Origin: an uncultured Clostridia bacterium
GTDB lineage: Bacteria; Bacillota; Clostridia; Oscillospirales; CAG-382
NCBI GenBank assembly: GCA_947627335.1
Contig: CANQVQ010000069.1
Span: 1-8,441 of the forward strand
Direction of reading: 5' to 3'
Length of the DNA: 8,441 nt
Both the position numbers and the translations under genes were made by a program. The notes below the pieces were generated by a model. The model was given only the letters and a program-made list of their open reading frames with translations, was not told the origin of the DNA and made no database searches. Shown here piece by piece: positions 5,288-8,441 of the stretch. Position 1 is the first letter of the stretch. The number at the start of each line of letters is the position of its first letter.

Positions 5288-6364
5288 TTAGACGCGGAAA
5301 TCCATTTCCGGGTTTTTCAGCACGATCGGCTCTCGGCGGGGATGGACGACCTCCAGAAGCGCCGCGAGCGCTATGAGAGCGCAAAGCAGGGACGACAGCG
5401 TGCCGAGCACCGGGATGACGCCCAGCACGGAGATCCCGGCGCTGAGCAGCAGCGACGCGGGGATCGCGCTCCAGCGAGACAGCAGCACCCGCGCAAGCAG
5501 CAGCGCCGTGATTGCCTTCGACGCCGCGATCACCAGGAAGTACGCGAGCAGCAGCACCGCGCCGACCGACATCGTGTAGCCGAGCAACAGCAGCAGCACC
5601 CCCGCGAACGGGAGCAGCAGCAGCGGCGCGAATCCGCGCAGGCAGAACGCGAACGGGTGCGCCTTCAGCATCCCGGCGACGCGGTCCGACCGCTTCGCAA
5701 ACAGGAGCGCGCAGAACAGCGTCAGCGCCAGCCCGGAAAGCAGGCTGACCGCCAGGGACAGCAGCGTGTCGACGACCGGTCCGTTCTGCTTTTCAAACGC
5801 CACGCGTCCCTCGAACGCGGACCCGGCGAGCGAGCGTTCGCCCGAATCCGTCGGGGAGGCGGCGACGACCGGCTCGGACGGCGAGAGGATCCTCGCGGAA
5901 TCGAATTCCGCCCCGTCGATCAGGACGACCTTGTCCGCCTCGCAATAGAGTTCCCCGGTGACTTTGCCGGCGAGATACACGGTGTCCGCTTCGACCCGCA
6001 GGTTCCGGCAGACGCCGTCGAATACGACGGTTTCCCCGGCGATCATCACGTCGTTCGCCGAAAATGTTTCGTCGCACTGCACGGTCAGCCCCGCGACCGT
6101 CACGTTCCGCCCGACTTCCCCTTGCAGCCGCAGAGCGGACGCGAAGGCGCGGATACTGCCCCGCACCGCCCCGCGAACGTCCAGTTCCATGGCGAAAGCG
6201 AGCAGATCCCCCGTGACCGTGTCCTCAACCGTCAGGCTGTCCGAAAACAGATAACTGTCCTCGCCGACCTCCGCGTCCGACGCGGCGGACGCCGGAAGCA
6301 CCGTCACGACCGTCAGCAGCAGGACGGCGAGCAGACAGGAAATCGCTTTTCCATAGCGTTTCAT
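5288..6364 (-). CDS. Secreted bactofilin-like beta-helix domain fused to a multi-pass membrane domain
   Basis: 358 residues from the ATG at 6364. A TTG two codons upstream (6370) is also possible, because AAAGGA is spaced 8 nt from that TTG but 14 nt from the ATG; GGGG is 8 nt from the ATG. Numbers below count from the TTG. A signal peptide (basic start, hydrophobic core about 10-25, cleavage near ASA at 27-29) is followed by short strand-turn repeats (about 40-160: DSLTVEDTVTGDLLAFA, VRGSIRAFASAL, VGRNVTVAG, VTGELYCEAD). These resemble polymer-forming bactofilin-type beta-helices. A linker (161-198) leads to four to six membrane segments (about 199-224, 240-264, 268-293, 302-340) and a short charged tail. 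The helix would lie outside the membrane, unlike cytoplasmic bactofilins. No catalytic motif is seen. It is the first gene of an operon with the CmpB-like gene. An envelope-structure or sensing role is a guess. Confidence 0.8.
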   Translation of the reverse strand: MKRYGKAISCLLAVLLLTVVTVLPASAASDAEVGEDSYLFSDSLTVEDTVTGDLLAFAMELDVRGAVRGSIRAFASALRLQGEVGRNVTVAGLTVQCDETFSANDVMIAGETVVFDGVCRNLRVEADTVYLAGKVTGELYCEADKVVLIDGAEFDSARILSPSEPVVAASPTDSGERSLAGSAFEGRVAFEKQNGPVVDTLLSLAVSLLSGLALTLFCALLFAKRSDRVAGMLKAHPFAFCLRGFAPLLLLPFAGVLLLLLGYTMSVGAVLLLAYFLVIAASKAITALLLARVLLSRWSAIPASLLLSAGISVLGVIPVLGTLSSLLCALIALAALLEVVHPRREPIVLKNPEMDFRV

Positions 6365-6393
6365 ATGCAAAACCCCATTCCTTTCGCAATTCG

Positions 6394-6412
6394 CGGCGGA
6401 AATCCCCCGCCG
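6394..6412. other. Stem-loop in the leader of the bactofilin-like gene
   Basis: CGGCGG (6394-6399) pairs with CCGCCG (6407-6412) around 7 nt. In the minus-strand transcript it sits between the promoter and the ribosome site. Read rightward it is followed by TTTTACTTTT and would look like a terminator for any antisense transcript leaving the gene. Confidence 0.4.
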
Positions 6413-6429
6413 TTTTACTTTTCCCCTCT

Positions 6430-6458
6430 ATTATACAGGAAAGTCGTCCGTTTTGCAA
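6430..6458 (-). promoter_or_regulatory. Sigma-A-like promoter of the bactofilin/CmpB operon
   Basis: On the minus strand TTGCAA (6458-6453) is followed after 17 bases by a perfect TATAAT (6435-6430). The -35 matches four of six consensus bases. Transcription would start near 6423, giving a leader of about 60 nt that contains the stem-loop at 6394-6412. Confidence 0.65.
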
Positions 6459-6471
6459 GTATGTTTTGCAA
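6450..6471. repeat. Direct repeat GTTTTGCAA with palindromic TTGCAA core
   Basis: GTTTTGCAA occurs at 6450-6458 and 6463-6471, offset by 13 nt, in the divergent promoter region. The core TTGCAA is its own reverse complement, so each copy reads the same on both strands. One copy is the -35 of the minus-strand promoter. They could be a regulator site; no known box is recognised. Confidence 0.5.
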
Positions 6472-6487
6472 ATCTGTTTCATAGGAT
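6459..6487 (+). promoter_or_regulatory. Candidate sigma-E-like sporulation promoter
   Basis: GTATGTT (6459-6465), 14 bases, then CATAGGAT (6480-6487) resembles the mother-cell sigma-E consensus (KMATATT ... CATACAnT), matching five of seven and six of eight positions. Transcription would start near 6494, just before the ribosome site at 6505-6510. In B. subtilis both spoVB and the spoIIIA operon are under sigma-E, which fits the genes downstream. No good sigma-A promoter is visible on this strand. Confidence 0.4.
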
Positions 6488-6517
6488 GGAAACAAAAAGA
6501 TGTTGGAGGGTCCCGCC

Positions 6518-8080
6518 TTGCCAAAGGAATCGCAAAAAGTTGCCCCGTCCCTGCTGAAGGGTGCGGCGGTCATGACCGTGTTCGCTCTGTGCGGCAAACT
6601 GCTCGGCGTGCTGCTGCGGCTGTACCTGACTTCGCGCATCGGCAGCGAGGGGATCGGGCTGTATCAGCTCGTCATGAGCGTATACGGGCTTTTCTCGACG
6701 GTCGCGACGGCGGGACTGACCGTCGCCGTCTCCCGGCTGGCGGCGGAAAAGGCGGCGAGCGACCTGTCGAACGCGTCCCTGCTGCTCAAGGCGTCCGCCG
6801 TCGCGGGGCTGGCGGTCAGCCTGCTTGCGACGGTTTCCCTGCTCGGCACGGCGGATTTCTTCGCCCGTGTGGTCGTGCAGGACGTCCGAACGGCGCCCTC
6901 CCTGCGGATCCTCGCGCTCTCCATGCCGTTCATGGCGGTCGCCGCCTGCTTCAAGGGGTGGTTCATCGCCAGACGGCAGGTGCTTCGCAGTTCCTCCGCG
7001 TCCCTGTTCGAGCAGTGCGTCAAATTCGCCGTCATGGCGTTCTTCCTCAACGGCGTCATGGCGCACACGAACGACCTCGGTACGCTCTGCACCGGCATCG
7101 TGCTGGGCGTGACGATCGGGGAATGCAGTTCCTTCTGCTACCTCTGGATCGCCTACCGCTTCCTGCGCGGACGGGTCGCCAGGCGGGATTACCGCCCGAC
7201 CGAACGCTTTTCGGACAGCCTGCGCTCCCTCTGCAGCGTCGCCGCCCCCATCGGGCTTTCCATCGTCATCACCTCCCTGCTCCACACGGCGGAGAACCTG
7301 CTGCTCCCGTCCGTTTTCCAGCGCTACGGCGGGGACCGTGCGGAAGCGCTCTCGCAGTTCGGGATCATTCGCGGAATGGTCATTCCGCTGCTGTTTTTCC
7401 CGTTTGCGTTCCTGCAAAGTCTGGTTTCCGTGATGATCCCGGAAATTTCCCGTCTCGGCGTTTCGGACGGGAAGGAGGCACGGGACAGGCAGATCGGTCG
7501 CATCCTGACCGTCGCGGTCCTGTTCGGGGTCGCCGCCGGAGGGCTGTTCTTCTTCCTGCCGGAGGAACTCGGGCAGACCTTTTACCCCGGGCAGGACGTG
7601 ACCCACGCGCTCCGCCTGCTCGCGCTCGTCAACCCGTTCATGTATGTGCAGACCATCTGCGACGGATTGCTCAAGGCGGTCGACGGGCAGAAGTACACCC
7701 TGCGCTACAGCGTCTACAACTCCCTGCTCCGGCTCGCGGTCATCTACACGCTCATTCCGCTGACCGGGGCGGAGGGGTACCTGCTCCTGCTGATGCTTTC
7801 CAACACGTTTGAATTCGCCCTTTGCTACCGACGGCTGAAAAAGTACGCGAAGTTCTCGGTCGGGGTCCTGCGCGGCACGCTCGCGCCGATCGGGAGCGCC
7901 CTGCTCGGCGGACTGCTCGCCCGTTTGGTCCTCCGCCTGCCGACGTTCGCGCAGGCGTCGGCGGTGTCCGCCGCGATGGCGGGCACGGCGGTGTATTTGG
8001 GGGTGTTCCTGCTGCTGACCCTGCCGCTGTACCGCCAATTCCTGCCGTCCTATAAGCGTCGGGAGCGCGCCGCCGCATGA
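6518..8080 (+). CDS. SpoVB-like polysaccharide/lipid-linked oligosaccharide flippase (MVF superfamily)
   Basis: About 520 residues. The strong ribosome site GGAGGG (6505-6510) lies 7 nt before a TTG at 6518, which I take as the start (PKESQKVAPS...). An ATG at 6500 in the same frame would place that site inside the gene and has no good site of its own. The protein is hydrophobic throughout, with roughly 12-14 membrane segments. Its N-terminal pattern (SLLKGAAVMTVFALCGKLLGVLLR, then IGSEGIGLYQLVMSVYGLFSTVATAGL) is typical of SpoVB and related MurJ/Wzx flippases, which move lipid-linked cell-wall or polysaccharide precursors across the membrane. SpoVB acts in spore cortex synthesis in B. subtilis. 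Its stop overlaps the spoIIIAA start by 4 nt (ATGA), implying one transcript and coupled translation, and supporting a sporulation role. A general MurJ-like or export flippase remains possible. Confidence 0.85.
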   Translation: MPKESQKVAPSLLKGAAVMTVFALCGKLLGVLLRLYLTSRIGSEGIGLYQLVMSVYGLFSTVATAGLTVAVSRLAAEKAASDLSNASLLLKASAVAGLAVSLLATVSLLGTADFFARVVVQDVRTAPSLRILALSMPFMAVAACFKGWFIARRQVLRSSSASLFEQCVKFAVMAFFLNGVMAHTNDLGTLCTGIVLGVTIGECSSFCYLWIAYRFLRGRVARRDYRPTERFSDSLRSLCSVAAPIGLSIVITSLLHTAENLLLPSVFQRYGGDRAEALSQFGIIRGMVIPLLFFPFAFLQSLVSVMIPEISRLGVSDGKEARDRQIGRILTVAVLFGVAAGGLFFFLPEELGQTFYPGQDVTHALRLLALVNPFMYVQTICDGLLKAVDGQKYTLRYSVYNSLLRLAVIYTLIPLTGAEGYLLLLMLSNTFEFALCYRRLKKYAKFSVGVLRGTLAPIGSALLGGLLARLVLRLPTFAQASAVSAAMAGTAVYLGVFLLLTLPLYRQFLPSYKRRERAAA

Positions 8081-8441
8081 GTTGGCTGCATTACCTCCCG
8101 CCCCGATTCCTGCCGGCGGTGCAATCGCTGCCGGACCCGCTGCGCGGACAGGTCACGGAGGTGCGCCTGCGGCTGGGCAAGCCGTTTTCCGTCACGGCGG
8201 GCGGAAAAAATCTCCTGCCGGACGGCGAGGGGCGTCTGCGTACGACGGCGGACGCGCTTCGGGCGACCGAAGCGGACATCGACGAAATGCTCGCCCGTCT
8301 GACCGAAGGTTCGCTTTACGCGTTCGAGGACTGCATGGCAAACGGCTACCTGCCCCTGCCGGACGGCTGTCGGGCGGGCGTCGCGGGGGACGCGGTGCTT
8401 GCTTCGGACGGGAAACTGCGTTTTCGGGCGATCACGTCGGT
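8077..8441 (+). CDS. spoIIIAA: Stage III sporulation protein AA, N-terminal part (cut by window end)
   Basis: The first 121 residues are present. The ATG at 8077 shares ATGA with the stop of the flippase gene, and GGGAG lies 11 nt upstream. EVRLRLGKPFSV near residue 30 and the stretch SLYAFEDCMANGYLPLPDG...AGVAG at about 75-103 match the conserved N-terminal part of SpoIIIAA, an ATPase related to type II/IV secretion ATPases. In the mother cell it powers the SpoIIIA-SpoIIQ channel that links mother cell and forespore. The Walker A and B motifs lie further on, outside the window. B. subtilis SpoIIIAA is about 300 residues, so roughly 60 percent is missing. The rest of a spoIIIA operon is expected to the right. 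Confidence 0.88.
   Translation, partial: MSWLHYLPPRFLPAVQSLPDPLRGQVTEVRLRLGKPFSVTAGGKNLLPDGEGRLRTTADALRATEADIDEMLARLTEGSLYAFEDCMANGYLPLPDGCRAGVAGDAVLASDGKLRFRAITS

Noticed and set aside
6391..6420. CGGCGG/CCGCCG hairpin followed by TTTTACTTTT as a rightward terminator
   Set aside because: No rightward gene ends just before it. I kept it only as a stem-loop in the leader of the leftward operon.
5342..6484. A 380-codon plus-strand frame opposite the bactofilin-like gene
   Set aside because: The peptide is almost entirely Arg, Gln, Glu and Asp, with no ribosome site or domain, whereas the minus strand encodes a signal peptide and membrane segments.
6466..8038. Long frames overlapping the flippase in another plus frame (6466-7812) and on the minus strand (6479-8038)
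   Set aside because: Both are low-complexity, Arg/Gly- or Gln/Glu-rich peptides. The flippase frame has clear membrane segments, a good ribosome site and a coupled downstream gene.

Overview
The window is GC-rich and densely coded. It looks like a piece of chromosome from an endospore-forming, probably gut-associated Clostridia (Oscillospiraceae-like) bacterium. That assignment is an inference from three signs: the 5' part of a spoIIIAA gene preceded by a SpoVB-type flippase, secreted multidomain proteins ending in dockerin repeats, and Gram-positive style ribosome binding sites (GGAGG variants).

Layout. (1) Positions 2-880 (+) hold the 3' end of a gene for a secreted dockerin protein, and 999-3695 (+) holds a complete 898-residue secreted protein. 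The second protein has a phosphodiester glycosidase (NAGPA/DUF2233-type) domain, helical FIVAR-like repeats, a beta-type module, two nearly identical 79-residue Cys-rich repeats and a dockerin. The two genes share the order FIVAR-like repeat / unnamed module / dockerin, so they look like tandem paralogues. The second has its own perfect-consensus vegetative promoter (TTGACA-N17-TATAAT). (2) Positions 3794-4180 (+) encode a short DtxR/MntR-family metal-dependent repressor with iron-type (Met/Cys) ligands. It lies just after a GC-rich hairpin that may only partly terminate transcription. (3) Positions 4181-4447 are a gene-free convergent gap full of inverted repeats: at least one terminator, and possibly a dispersed repeat or small RNA. 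(4) On the minus strand, 6364-5288 and 5248-4448 form a two-gene operon: a signal-peptide-bearing, bactofilin-like, multi-pass membrane protein followed by a CmpB-type (PF06541-like) membrane protein. (5) Diverging from these, 6518-8080 (+) encodes a SpoVB/MurJ-superfamily flippase that overlaps by 4 nt the start of spoIIIAA (8077 onward, cut by the window end).

How they may work together. The first two genes make extracellular proteins that probably act on, or attach to, surface or environmental polysaccharides. The last two genes look like a translationally coupled sporulation-stage unit, and a sigma-E-like promoter can be drawn immediately upstream of them. The divergent pair is a membrane/envelope unit of unknown role. 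No tRNA, rRNA, CRISPR array or transposase is visible. The clearest new-looking elements are the shared module in the tandem dockerin proteins and the structured 4181-4447 gap.
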